DNA of 64,000 nt from the NCBI RefSeq assembly GCF_017831975.1, contig NZ_JAFDSS010000001.1, forward strand, positions 310,001-374,000, written 5' to 3'. This DNA is from Microbacterium terrae (GTDB taxonomy: Bacteria > Actinomycetota > Actinomycetes > Actinomycetales > Microbacteriaceae). The translations under genes and the position numbers were made by a program. Below the pieces are notes generated by a model. That model did not search any database, was not told the DNA's origin, and saw nothing but the letters and a program-made list of their open reading frames with translations. Shown here in pieces: positions 56,698 to 64,000 of the stretch (its first letter is position 1; each line of letters starts with the position of its first letter).

Positions 56698-59542
56698 TCA
56701 TCGAGATGTCGGCATCGCCGGCACCACCACGCTCGCCCCTGTCGACCCGGAGCTGGTCGCGGCGATCGAGGCCGTCGGCGCTGCAGTGGGCGTCCGGGCG
56801 ACGGACCGGCTCGCAGGTGCTCACGACGCGTCGCACTACCTGCTGGCACCGCAGGTGGTCGTGACGCCCGTCGACGTCGATGAGGTCGCGCGGGTGATGG
56901 CGGCGGCGCGCGCGGGCGGCGCGCCCGTGACCTTCCGCTCCGGGGGCACGAGCCTCTCCGGACAGGCCGGCACCGACAGCGTGCTGATCGACACCCGCCA
57001 TCACTTCCGTCGCATCGACGTCCTCGACGGGGGCGAGCGGGTGCGGGTGCAGCCGGGCGCCACCGTACGCGCCGTGAACACGAGGCTGGCACGTCACGGC
57101 CGCAAGCTCGGGCCCGATCCCGCGAGCGAGATCGCCTGCACGATCGGCGGGGTGATCGCCAACAACTCGTCGGGCATGTCGTGCGGCACCCATGCCAACG
57201 CGTACCGCACGCTCGAGTCGGCGGTGCTGGCGCTCGCCTCGGGCACGGTCATCGACACGGGCGCGCCCGATGCCGCCGATCGGCTGCGGCAGGAGGAGCC
57301 CGAGATCCACGCGGGGCTCGCCGCGCTGCGCGACCGCATCCGGAGCAATCCCGACTCGGTCGAGACGCTGCAGACGCTCCACGCGATCAAGAACACGATG
57401 GGCTACGGCCTCAACTCGTTCCTCGACCACACCGAGCCGCTCGACATCCTCGCCCACCTCGTCGTGGGATCGGAGGGCACCCTCGCGTTCGTGGCCGAGG
57501 CGACGTTCCGCACGGTCCGGGTGAAGCCGAGCCTTGCGACCGGGCTGCTGATCTTCGCGGATCTGGCCGACGCGACTTCTGCGCTTCCGGCGCTGGTCGC
57601 GGCCGGCTTCGCGACGATCGAACTGCTGGATGCGGCATCCCTGCGCGTCGCGCAGCACGATCCCGAGGCGACCGCCGATCTGACCGGCCTCGTCGTCGTC
57701 GACCACGCCGCCCTGCTGGTGGAGTTCCAGGAGGAATCGGCCGACGCTCTCGAGGTGCGCCAGGATGCAAGCGTCGCGGTGCTCGACGCGCTGCCGCTGG
57801 TGCAGCCCGCGGCTCTCACGACGGACGCCACGACCCGGGCTCAGCTCTGGCACATCCGCAAGGGCCTGTTCACCGCCGTGGCCGGCGCCCGCCCATCCGG
57901 GACGACCGCTCTGCTCGAAGACATCGCCGTGCCGGTGGAGCGTCTCGGCGAGACCTGCGAGCAGCTGATCGCGCTGTTCGACGAGCACGGGTACGAGGGG
58001 AGTGTGATCTTCGGTCACGCGAAGGACGGCAACATTCACTTCCTCGTGAATGAGCGCTTCGACGATCCGGCCCTGCTCGCACGCTACGAGTCGTTCACCG
58101 AAGACATGGTCGCCCTGGTGCTGCGCCAGGGAGGAACGCTCAAGGCCGAGCACGGCACGGGGCGCATCATGGCCCCGTTCGTGCACCGCCAGTACGGTGA
58201 CGAACTCTACGAGGTGATGTGGGAGGTCAAGCACCTCATCGATCCCGGCATGACGCTCAACCCGGGGGTGCTTCTGACGGAGGACCCCCGTGCCCACACC
58301 CGGAATCTCAAGACGGCGCCGACGGTCGAGTCGGAGGTGGACCGCTGTGTGGAGTGCGGCTACTGCGAACCGGTGTGCCCATCTCGGGACGTCACACTCA
58401 CGCCGCGGGAGCGGATCGTGCTCCGTCGCGAGATGCAGCGCGCCCGCGACGACGGAGACGAAGAACTGGCCCGCACCCTCGAGAAGGAGTACGGGTACGA
58501 CGGTGTGCAGACCTGCGCGGTCGACGGCATGTGTCAGACAGCGTGCCCGGTGCTCATCAACACCGGTGACCTCGTGCGCCGCCTGCGCAACGAGAACCAG
58601 AACGCCGTCGCGCAGGCGGGCTGGAACCTCGCGGCGAAGCACTGGGATGCCGTCAGCGCGGGCGGCGGCGTGGCGCTGAGCGTCGCGGACGCGGTGCCCA
58701 CAGTCCTTCCGGCGCTGGCGACGAGAGTCGGCCGGGGCCTCCTGGGAGAGGACACCGTGCCCCTCTACACCGACGATCTTCCCGGCGGCGGCAAGCGTCG
58801 TCGTGTGATCGACGCCGAGGAGCCCGTTGCCGTCTTCTTCTCGTCGTGCACGAACACGATGTTCGCCCCGGTCGGCGGCGACGGTGTGGCGGAGTCGTTC
58901 CTGCGGCTGTGCGAACGCGCCGGCGTGCAGGTGACGACCCCCGTCGATCTGCCGTCGCTGTGCTGCGGCACGCCGTGGAAGTCGAAGGGTCTCAGCGACG
59001 GGTACGCCACGATGACGGCGAAGGTCGCCGCGTCGCTCGCCCGCGCGACTGCCGGCGGACGCCTCCCCGTCGTGTGCGATGCGTCGTCGTGCACCGAGGG
59101 GCTGCAGGTGCTGCTCGCAGCGGCCGGTCAGGCAGACGTCCGGGTCGTCGATGCCGTGGCGTTCGTGGATGAGCACGTCCTCCCGAACCTGCCCGAAGGT
59201 CGCAAGGTCGCATCCGCCACCGTTCACCCCACGTGCTCGTCCACCCATCTGGGGCTGAACGCCGCCCTCGCCCGAGTGGCCGGAGCTGCCGCCGAGACCG
59301 TGGTCGTCCCGGACGAATGGGGGTGCTGCGGCTTCGCCGGAGACCGCGGGATGCTGCACCCCGAACTCACCCGGGCCGCGACGCGATCCGAGGCCGCCGC
59401 GGTCGCCGCTGCCGCGTCGGACGTCCGAGCATCACTCAACCGCACCTGCGAGCTCGGCATGAGCCGCGCCACAGGACAGCCGTACCGGCACATCCTGCAG
59501 GTGCTCGACGACACGCAGGCGGCAGCGAGGGGGACCGGGTGA
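56684..59542 (+). CDS. FAD-linked, Fe-S dehydrogenase (D-lactate dehydrogenase-like), fused
   Basis: Single chain of 952 residues joining what are often separate proteins. N-terminal PCMH-type FAD domain (FRSGGTSLSGQAGTDS near residue 86), FAD-oxidase C domain (GHAKDGNIHF, AEHGTGRIMAPFV), a 4Fe-4S pair (CVECGYCEPVCP and CAVDGMCQTACP, about 548-625), then two CCG domains (SLCCGTPWKSKG and WGCCGFAGDRGM). This is the layout of membrane-associated D-lactate/2-hydroxyacid dehydrogenases such as YdiJ/Dld-II. GTG 56684 overlaps the dehydratase stop by 14 bases. It would reoxidise the lactate made by the pathway to pyruvate. Confidence 0.9.
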   Translation: MSRTDHRDVGIAGTTTLAPVDPELVAAIEAVGAAVGVRATDRLAGAHDASHYLLAPQVVVTPVDVDEVARVMAAARAGGAPVTFRSGGTSLSGQAGTDSVLIDTRHHFRRIDVLDGGERVRVQPGATVRAVNTRLARHGRKLGPDPASEIACTIGGVIANNSSGMSCGTHANAYRTLESAVLALASGTVIDTGAPDAADRLRQEEPEIHAGLAALRDRIRSNPDSVETLQTLHAIKNTMGYGLNSFLDHTEPLDILAHLVVGSEGTLAFVAEATFRTVRVKPSLATGLLIFADLADATSALPALVAAGFATIELLDAASLRVAQHDPEATADLTGLVVVDHAALLVEFQEESADALEVRQDASVAVLDALPLVQPAALTTDATTRAQLWHIRKGLFTAVAGARPSGTTALLEDIAVPVERLGETCEQLIALFDEHGYEGSVIFGHAKDGNIHFLVNERFDDPALLARYESFTEDMVALVLRQGGTLKAEHGTGRIMAPFVHRQYGDELYEVMWEVKHLIDPGMTLNPGVLLTEDPRAHTRNLKTAPTVESEVDRCVECGYCEPVCPSRDVTLTPRERIVLRREMQRARDDGDEELARTLEKEYGYDGVQTCAVDGMCQTACPVLINTGDLVRRLRNENQNAVAQAGWNLAAKHWDAVSAGGGVALSVADAVPTVLPALATRVGRGLLGEDTVPLYTDDLPGGGKRRRVIDAEEPVAVFFSSCTNTMFAPVGGDGVAESFLRLCERAGVQVTTPVDLPSLCCGTPWKSKGLSDGYATMTAKVAASLARATAGGRLPVVCDASSCTEGLQVLLAAAGQADVRVVDAVAFVDEHVLPNLPEGRKVASATVHPTCSSTHLGLNAALARVAGAAAETVVVPDEWGCCGFAGDRGMLHPELTRAATRSEAAAVAAAASDVRASLNRTCELGMSRATGQPYRHILQVLDDTQAAARGTG

Positions 59543-59889
59543 ACAATCGACGCGAGATCGCGGTCGAGGACTCGGATGACGAGCGCTCACTCGCGGTCCT
59601 CCTGGGCATCGCCTCCGCGAAGCTCGACATCGTGGAGCGGCTCGTTCGCGGACCCGCGACGATCTCTGAGCTGGCGGTCGCCTGCGGGTACACGCGTCAC
59701 GGGGTCGAGCCCCACCTCGTCGCGCTCGAGAACATCGGGCTCGTTTCATCGGAGATCGTCCGAGTGCCGGGAGTGTGTCGTCCGACCCGTCGCTACGTGA
59801 TCGACGCGACGAGGCTGGAGGAGATCCGTTGGGCGCTTCACGATGTGCTCGACTTCACCGATCAACATTCGCAAAGGCAGACAGCGTGA
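59539..59889 (+). CDS. Small winged-helix DNA-binding protein
   Basis: Protein of 116 residues with an ArsR/MarR-like helix-turn-helix: VERLVRGPATISELAVACGYTRHGVEPHLVALENIGLV, followed by a wing-like SSEIVRVPGVCRPTRRYVID. It overlaps both neighbours by four bases (GTGA), so it is tightly coupled in the operon. It may be a second local regulator or a modulator of IclR control; no ligand-binding domain is present. Confidence 0.7.
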   Translation: MNNRREIAVEDSDDERSLAVLLGIASAKLDIVERLVRGPATISELAVACGYTRHGVEPHLVALENIGLVSSEIVRVPGVCRPTRRYVIDATRLEEIRWALHDVLDFTDQHSQRQTA

Positions 59890-60815
59890 ACGCACCAGAC
59901 TCAGCTCGCTCCCTCGGAACACCGCGAGTCGCCACCGGGATCGCCCACTTCCTCGCGGAGGGGCCGGTCTGGGACCCGATCCGCGGCCGCATCCTGTGGG
60001 TCGACATCATGGCGGGCGCCGTGTACGCCGGTCGGTTCGCACACGGCGGTGCGATCGATGTCGAGGAGAAGGTGGACTTCCCCGACACGGCCGGAGCGGT
60101 CGCGGTGTCTGCCGAGGGGGAGTGGCTGGTCGCCGGCGCCCACCGCCTGTACACGCGCGACGTCGATGGCGCGATCATCGCTGGTCCCGCGCTGATCGAC
60201 GGGGAGGACCGGCGGTTCAACGACGGAAAGCCGGATCCCGCCGGCCGCTTCGTCGTCGGCACCAAGGGGCCCGGCGATGAGCTCCTGCTGCAGGTCGGGG
60301 CCGACGGCGCCGTGGCCGTGCTCGACGACGACCTCACCCTCGCGAACGGCCTGGCCTGGACGGCGGACGGGCGCGTGCTGTACTCGGTCGACACCCTGAG
60401 CCGCCGCATCCATGTGCGTGACTACGATCCGGCGACCGGCGCGGTGGGGGAGCGGCGCGTGTTCCTCGAGATCACCCAGGGCTACCCCGACGGCATGACG
60501 CTCGACAGCGATGGCCACCTGTGGGTGGCGCTGTGGGGCGAGGGATGCGTCGTCCGCGTCTCGCCGGCAGGCGACATCGTCGGCCGTGTCGACGTGCCCG
60601 CTCCGCACACGTCGTGCCCGGTGTTCGCGGGCCCCGACCTAGACACGCTCGTCATCACCACCGCGACCGAAGGCATGACCGCGGAAGACCTGGCCGCGCA
60701 TCCGCTGTCCGGCCGGCTGTTCACGGTCCGCACCGGGCACCGCGGCATCCACCCGAACCTGTGGGTCGGAACTCCCCGGCCCACCCCCACCCCATCTCTG
60801 GAGGAATCAGCATGA
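59886..60815 (+). CDS. SMP-30/gluconolactonase-family lactonase
   Basis: Six-bladed beta-propeller of 309 residues that opens aldonolactones. Metal ligands by family comparison: the Glu of LAEGPVWDP near residue 25, the Asn in FNDGKPDPAGRF, the Asn in LANGLAWTADG and the Asp of YPDGMTLDSDG. VLYSVDTLSRRIHVRDYD and DGHLWVALWGEGCVVR are characteristic. GTG start with GTGA overlap. In this operon it would hydrolyse the lactone produced by a sugar dehydrogenase to the aldonate. Confidence 0.93.
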   Translation: MNAPDSARSLGTPRVATGIAHFLAEGPVWDPIRGRILWVDIMAGAVYAGRFAHGGAIDVEEKVDFPDTAGAVAVSAEGEWLVAGAHRLYTRDVDGAIIAGPALIDGEDRRFNDGKPDPAGRFVVGTKGPGDELLLQVGADGAVAVLDDDLTLANGLAWTADGRVLYSVDTLSRRIHVRDYDPATGAVGERRVFLEITQGYPDGMTLDSDGHLWVALWGEGCVVRVSPAGDIVGRVDVPAPHTSCPVFAGPDLDTLVITTATEGMTAEDLAAHPLSGRLFTVRTGHRGIHPNLWVGTPRPTPTPSLEESA

Positions 60816-61669
60816 AGCTCCTGCGCATCGGCGCCCCCGGCGCCGAGAAGCCCGCCGCCCTCGTAGGCGACGCTCACTACGTCGACCTGTCCGACGTCGT
60901 CACCGACTTCGACGAGGCTTTCTTCGGCGGGGGTGGACTCGACCGCATCGCCCCGATCGTCGCCGAGCGCGCGGCATCCGACGCGCTGCCGATCGGCGAC
61001 CAGCGTCTCGGCTCACCCATCGCGCGCCCGCACCAGATCATCTGCGTCGGCCTCAACTACTCGGACCACGCCGCCGAGACCGGGCAGGCCGTGCCGAGCG
61101 AGCCGATCCTGTTCACCAAGTCTCCCAATACCCTCGTCGGCCCGAACGACGACGTGCGCATCCCCCGCGGAGCCACCAAGCCCGATTGGGAGGTCGAGCT
61201 CGGCATCGTGATCGGAAAGCGCACCAGCTATCTGGACTCGGTCGAAGACGCCCGCGATCACATCGCCGGGTGGGTTCTCGTCAACGACGTCTCCGAGCGG
61301 GCCTTCCAGATGGAGCGCGGCGGCCAGTGGCTCAAGGGAAAGTCGGCTGAGACGTTCAACCCGGCCGGTCCGTGGCTGGTGACCCAGGACGAGGTCCCGA
61401 ACGTCACCGACCTCGGCATGTGGCTCGACGTCAACGACGTGCGCCGCCAGACCGGGTCGACCTCGACGATGATCTTCGACCCGTACTTCATCGTCCACTA
61501 CATCAGTCAGTTCATGGTTCTCGAGCCCGGCGACCTCATCAATACGGGGACCCCTCCCGGTGTCGGCATGGGCTTCTCGCCGCAGATCTGGCTCCAGGCC
61601 GGCGATGTCATGACGCTCGGCATCGACGAACTCGGTGCGCAGCGCCAGACGGTTCTCGCGCCCCGATGA
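60812..61669 (+). CDS. Fumarylacetoacetate hydrolase-family diketo-acid hydrolase
   Basis: FAH-fold enzyme of 285 residues. CVGLNYSDHAAE, the metal-binding Glu pair in DWEVELGIVIG, the KSAETFNPAGPWLVT stretch and the C-terminal GDLINTGTPPGVGMGF are diagnostic. Members of this group cleave 2,4-diketo-3-deoxyaldonates (LRA6/fuconate route) to pyruvate and lactate; catechol meta-pathway and fumarylacetoacetate enzymes are alternatives but no aromatic genes lie nearby. ATGA overlap with the lactonase gene. Confidence 0.92.
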   Translation: MKLLRIGAPGAEKPAALVGDAHYVDLSDVVTDFDEAFFGGGGLDRIAPIVAERAASDALPIGDQRLGSPIARPHQIICVGLNYSDHAAETGQAVPSEPILFTKSPNTLVGPNDDVRIPRGATKPDWEVELGIVIGKRTSYLDSVEDARDHIAGWVLVNDVSERAFQMERGGQWLKGKSAETFNPAGPWLVTQDEVPNVTDLGMWLDVNDVRRQTGSTSTMIFDPYFIVHYISQFMVLEPGDLINTGTPPGVGMGFSPQIWLQAGDVMTLGIDELGAQRQTVLAPR

Positions 61670-62679
61670 AAGCCCTTGTCATCACCGGCCCGCACCAGGC
61701 CGAGGTGCAAGACGTCGAGGCGCCTGTCGCAGCCCCCGGCGAGGTCGTCGTCGACGTCAAGCGCGCGGGGATCTGCGGCACCGACATGGAGCTGTTCACC
61801 GGCGAGATGGCGTACTACGAAACACGCCACACCTCGTTCCCGGTGCGCATCGGGCACGAATGGATGGGAGTCGTCTCGCAGATCGGCGACGGGGTGGATG
61901 CCGCCTGGCTCGGCGCGCGCGTCACCGGCGACACCATGCTCGGCTGCGGCGAATGCCGCCGGTGTCTGCAGGGACTGCAGCACGTGTGCGAGTTCCGCGG
62001 TGAGCTCGGCATCCGCGACGGACGCCCCGGCGCCCTCGCCGAACAGGTCGCCGTTCCGGTGACGTCGCTGCATCGCCTGCCCGACACCGTCGACGACGCG
62101 ACGGGCGCGATGGTCGAGCCGGGCGGCAACGCCTTTCGCTCGGTCGAGGCCGCGGGTCTGAAGCCGGGGGATCGGTGCCTCGTTCTCGGTCCGGGAACGA
62201 TCGGCCTGCTGTGCGGTCTATTCGCGAAGGCCGCCGGCGCCGAGGTGCATCTCCTCGGTCGGAGCGAACGATCCCTCGCCTTCGCGCGCACGATCGGCTT
62301 CGAGCACGTGTGGACGGAGGAGACGCTCCCCGACCTGCCGTGGGACGCCGTGATCGAAGCGTCCAATGCTCAGCACCTCCCGGCGAAGGCCGTCGACCTC
62401 GTAGAGCCCGGCAAGCGCGTCGTCTACGTCGGCCTCGCAGGTACGCCGAGCCTCGTCGACACGCGTGACCTCGCGCTCAAGGACGTCAGCGCCGTCGGCA
62501 TCCTCAGCGCATCGCCGGGCCTCGCCGGCACCATCACGTCATACGCGTCGGGCGCCGTCGACCCGCGGCCGCTCATCGCCGACACGCTGACGCTCGCCGA
62601 CCTTCCCGCGATCCTCGCGGGTGAGCGCCCGGCAGGGTCGGGCGCCGGCCCCAAGTTCCACGTCTCGATCGGAGAATGA
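61666..62679 (+). CDS. Zinc-dependent medium-chain alcohol dehydrogenase
   Basis: MDR of 337 residues. Catalytic-zinc residues are the Cys in GICGTDMELF and the GHEWMG pair; a structural-zinc-type CGECRRC loop is present near residue 85. Cofactor site VLGPGTIGLLCGLFAKAAGA. It resembles sorbitol/threonine/galactitol dehydrogenase-like sugar enzymes. In the pathway it may oxidise the sugar or a sugar-acid hydroxyl. ATGA overlap with the FAH gene. Confidence 0.88.
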   Translation: MKALVITGPHQAEVQDVEAPVAAPGEVVVDVKRAGICGTDMELFTGEMAYYETRHTSFPVRIGHEWMGVVSQIGDGVDAAWLGARVTGDTMLGCGECRRCLQGLQHVCEFRGELGIRDGRPGALAEQVAVPVTSLHRLPDTVDDATGAMVEPGGNAFRSVEAAGLKPGDRCLVLGPGTIGLLCGLFAKAAGAEVHLLGRSERSLAFARTIGFEHVWTEETLPDLPWDAVIEASNAQHLPAKAVDLVEPGKRVVYVGLAGTPSLVDTRDLALKDVSAVGILSASPGLAGTITSYASGAVDPRPLIADTLTLADLPAILAGERPAGSGAGPKFHVSIGE

Positions 62680-62682
62680 TCC

Positions 62683-63423
62683 ATGGATGAATTCGCTGGG
62701 CTCGTCGCCGTCGTCACTGGCGGTGCGAGTGGCATCGGTGCGGCGACCGCCGCAGAACTCGCCCGCCGAGGGGCGACGGTCGCCGTGATCGATCGAGTGC
62801 TTCCTTCTGAGGTCGCACGTGTGCATGGCGAGGTCGCCGACATCACCGACGACGTTCAAGTTCGTGCCGCGATCGCGGCAATCGGCGAGAGGCTCGGCGG
62901 AATCGACATCCTCGTCAACAACGCCGGTATCGGCGCGGCCGGCGATGTCTCCGCCAACGACGATGCAGAGTGGCATCGTGTCTACGACGTGAACGTCGTG
63001 GGCCCGACGCGGGTGACCCGCGCGGCGTTGCCGTGGCTGAAACGGTCAGATGCAGCATCCGTCGTCAACACCGCATCGATCGTGGCGCTCGCCGGATTGC
63101 CCAACCGTGCGCTCTACAGCGCCACCAAGGGTGCCGTCGTCGCTCTGACCTATGCCATGGCGGCGGATCACCTCGCCGATGGCATCCGCGTCAACGCGGT
63201 CGCGCCGGGTACTGCCGACACCCCGTGGGTGCAGCGGCTGCTCTCCGAGGCCGATGACCCTGCGGCGATGGCCGAGAACCTCCGCCGTCGTCAGCCCCTC
63301 GGCCGCCTCGTCACGGCCGACGAGATCGCGTTCGCGATTGCGAACCTCGCCTCGCCGCGGGCGGCGGCGACAACGGGAACGGTGGCCGTCGTCGACGGCG
63401 GGCTCACCTCGCTGCGGGTCTGA
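62683..63423 (+). CDS. SDR family dehydrogenase (sugar/sugar-acid type)
   Basis: Short-chain dehydrogenase of 246 residues. TGGASGIG at 12-19, D37 after the second strand (NAD preference), catalytic S132, Y145, K149. GTADTPWVQRL and the C-terminal GTVAVVDGGLTSLRV are like 2-keto-3-deoxy-L-fuconate and L-fucose dehydrogenases. Last gene of the operon, three bases after the MDR gene. Confidence 0.87.
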   Translation: MDEFAGLVAVVTGGASGIGAATAAELARRGATVAVIDRVLPSEVARVHGEVADITDDVQVRAAIAAIGERLGGIDILVNNAGIGAAGDVSANDDAEWHRVYDVNVVGPTRVTRAALPWLKRSDAASVVNTASIVALAGLPNRALYSATKGAVVALTYAMAADHLADGIRVNAVAPGTADTPWVQRLLSEADDPAAMAENLRRRQPLGRLVTADEIAFAIANLASPRAAATTGTVAVVDGGLTSLRV

Positions 63424-63431
63424 CCCACGAC

Positions 63432-63475
63432 GACAAGCGGCCGGTCTGTGCATACGCACCGACCGGCCTCTTGTC
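63432..63475 (+). terminator. Terminator after the sugar-acid operon
   Basis: GACAAG-C-GGCCGGTC and GACCGGCC-T-CTTGTC form a 14-bp stem with one internal mismatch; inside, GTGC-ATAC-GCAC extends the hairpin. It ends the operon before the convergent transporter gene. Confidence 0.85.
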
Positions 63476-63556
63476 ACGCACTGGCGCGGGCTGATCGCTC
63501 AAGGGCCGTTGGACATCCTCGCGCCCACCAACCCCACCTTGTGGTAACGCTGAGGC

Positions 63557-64000
63557 TCAGCGCACCGTGCGGATCATGAAGATCGGGATGGCCCCGAGGA
63601 TCGCCAACGCTGCGGCCAGAGGGAAGATCCCGTGGTAGCCCACGAATCCGATTGCCGCGGCCGCGAGGATCGGACCCAGCACCTGACCACCGGTGTTCGC
63701 GAGGTTCAGGATGCCGAGGTCCTTCGCCGCGGTGTCGGGGTTCGGCAGCACCTCGATGTTGAGGGCCTGGTCGACAGAATTGAACGCCCCCATGCCGATG
63801 CCGGCGATCGCGCCGTAGACCAGGAGAGCCCACGGCTCCGCCGCGAAGAACGGGAACATCGCGCCAACCGCGATGAGCACCGCCGCGGTGATCACCGGCA
63901 GACGCCTGCGCTTCAGCTTGTCGGAGACCGGGCCCGCGATCGCACCCATGCCGAATGCGGTCAGCATCAGCAGGAGCGAGACCAGCGAAAGGACCTGGGC
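63557..64000 (-). CDS. MFS transporter, C-terminal part (runs off the window end)
   Basis: Final 147 residues of a major facilitator transporter with about four hydrophobic segments; the conserved cytoplasmic loop GPVSDKLKRRRLPVI (the D-x-x-RR-type motif between helices) and GIGMGAFNSVDQALN are visible. The gene continues upstream beyond base 64000. It converges with the sugar-acid operon and may import its sugar; the conserved D/KRR loop fits sugar or metabolite exporters as well. Confidence 0.85.
   Translation of the reverse strand, partial: AQVLSLVSLLLMLTAFGMGAIAGPVSDKLKRRRLPVITAAVLIAVGAMFPFFAAEPWALLVYGAIAGIGMGAFNSVDQALNIEVLPNPDTAAKDLGILNLANTGGQVLGPILAAAAIGFVGYHGIFPLAAALAILGAIPIFMIRTVR

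Noticed and set aside
56423..59359. 978-codon open frame antisense to the FAD/Fe-S dehydrogenase
   Set aside because: No motif and shadow-like composition; the plus-strand frame has all domain motifs of the family.

Overview
The window is high-GC actinobacterial DNA, most likely from a Microbacterium-like member of the Microbacteriaceae. This rests on the strong G/C third-position bias, frequent ATGA/GTGA gene overlaps, leaderless TAnnnT promoters and the gene repertoire; it is an inference, not a database match.

1-12 kb looks like ordinary core chromosome. It holds the end of a sugar ABC transporter (two permeases) with a GH13 glycosidase, a bile-acid/sodium-type symporter, a small FBP-like zinc-finger protein, a PfkB kinase, tRNA-Tyr with a duplicated 3' end plus terminator, a membrane protein, a phytoene-desaturase-like oxidoreductase, an inositol-monophosphatase-type enzyme and a large M23 peptidase. 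tRNA-Thr and tRNA-Met follow.

12.1-16.2 kb is an integration hot spot. tRNA-Met is followed directly by an excisionase-like HTH gene and a tyrosine recombinase, then by a GH78 alpha-L-rhamnosidase pseudogene broken by one stop codon and two frameshifts.

16.4-53.3 kb is a large accessory catabolic region. It contains a GPH-type transporter, six hydrolases of different folds (tannase-like, secreted BD-FAE-like esterase with two CBM5/12 modules, beta-lactamase-fold esterase, type-B carboxylesterase, Abhydrolase_10-like and amidohydrolase), a dipeptide-type ABC importer with a fused permease-ATPase, a second orphan binding protein, two acyl-CoA ligases, two acyl-CoA dehydrogenases, three enoyl-CoA hydratase-family proteins, a thiolase, a CaiB/AMACR-type protein, two nitronate-monooxygenase-like proteins, an HpaB/4-hydroxybutyryl-CoA-dehydratase-fold protein, a quinone-oxidoreductase-like protein, a nitroreductase and a pair of Nif3-like proteins. 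Most of its promoter gaps carry copies of one palindrome, about TTAGCGMTCGNTMA, placed just upstream of the -10 box. This suggests one regulon, perhaps under the TetR protein at 30045-30692. Import of an ester or amide-like compound, hydrolysis, CoA activation and beta-oxidation of a (probably alpha-methyl-branched) acid fits the genes, but the substrate is unknown.

53.3-64 kb is a second catabolic unit: IclR regulator and SDR on the minus strand, and divergently an eight-gene operon (IlvD/EDD dehydratase, FAD/Fe-S lactate-type dehydrogenase, small winged-helix protein, SMP-30 lactonase, FAH-family hydrolase, zinc alcohol dehydrogenase, SDR). The set matches a non-phosphorylative aldonate pathway for a 6-deoxysugar such as L-fucose or L-rhamnose, ending in pyruvate and lactate. 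A truncated MFS gene closes the window.
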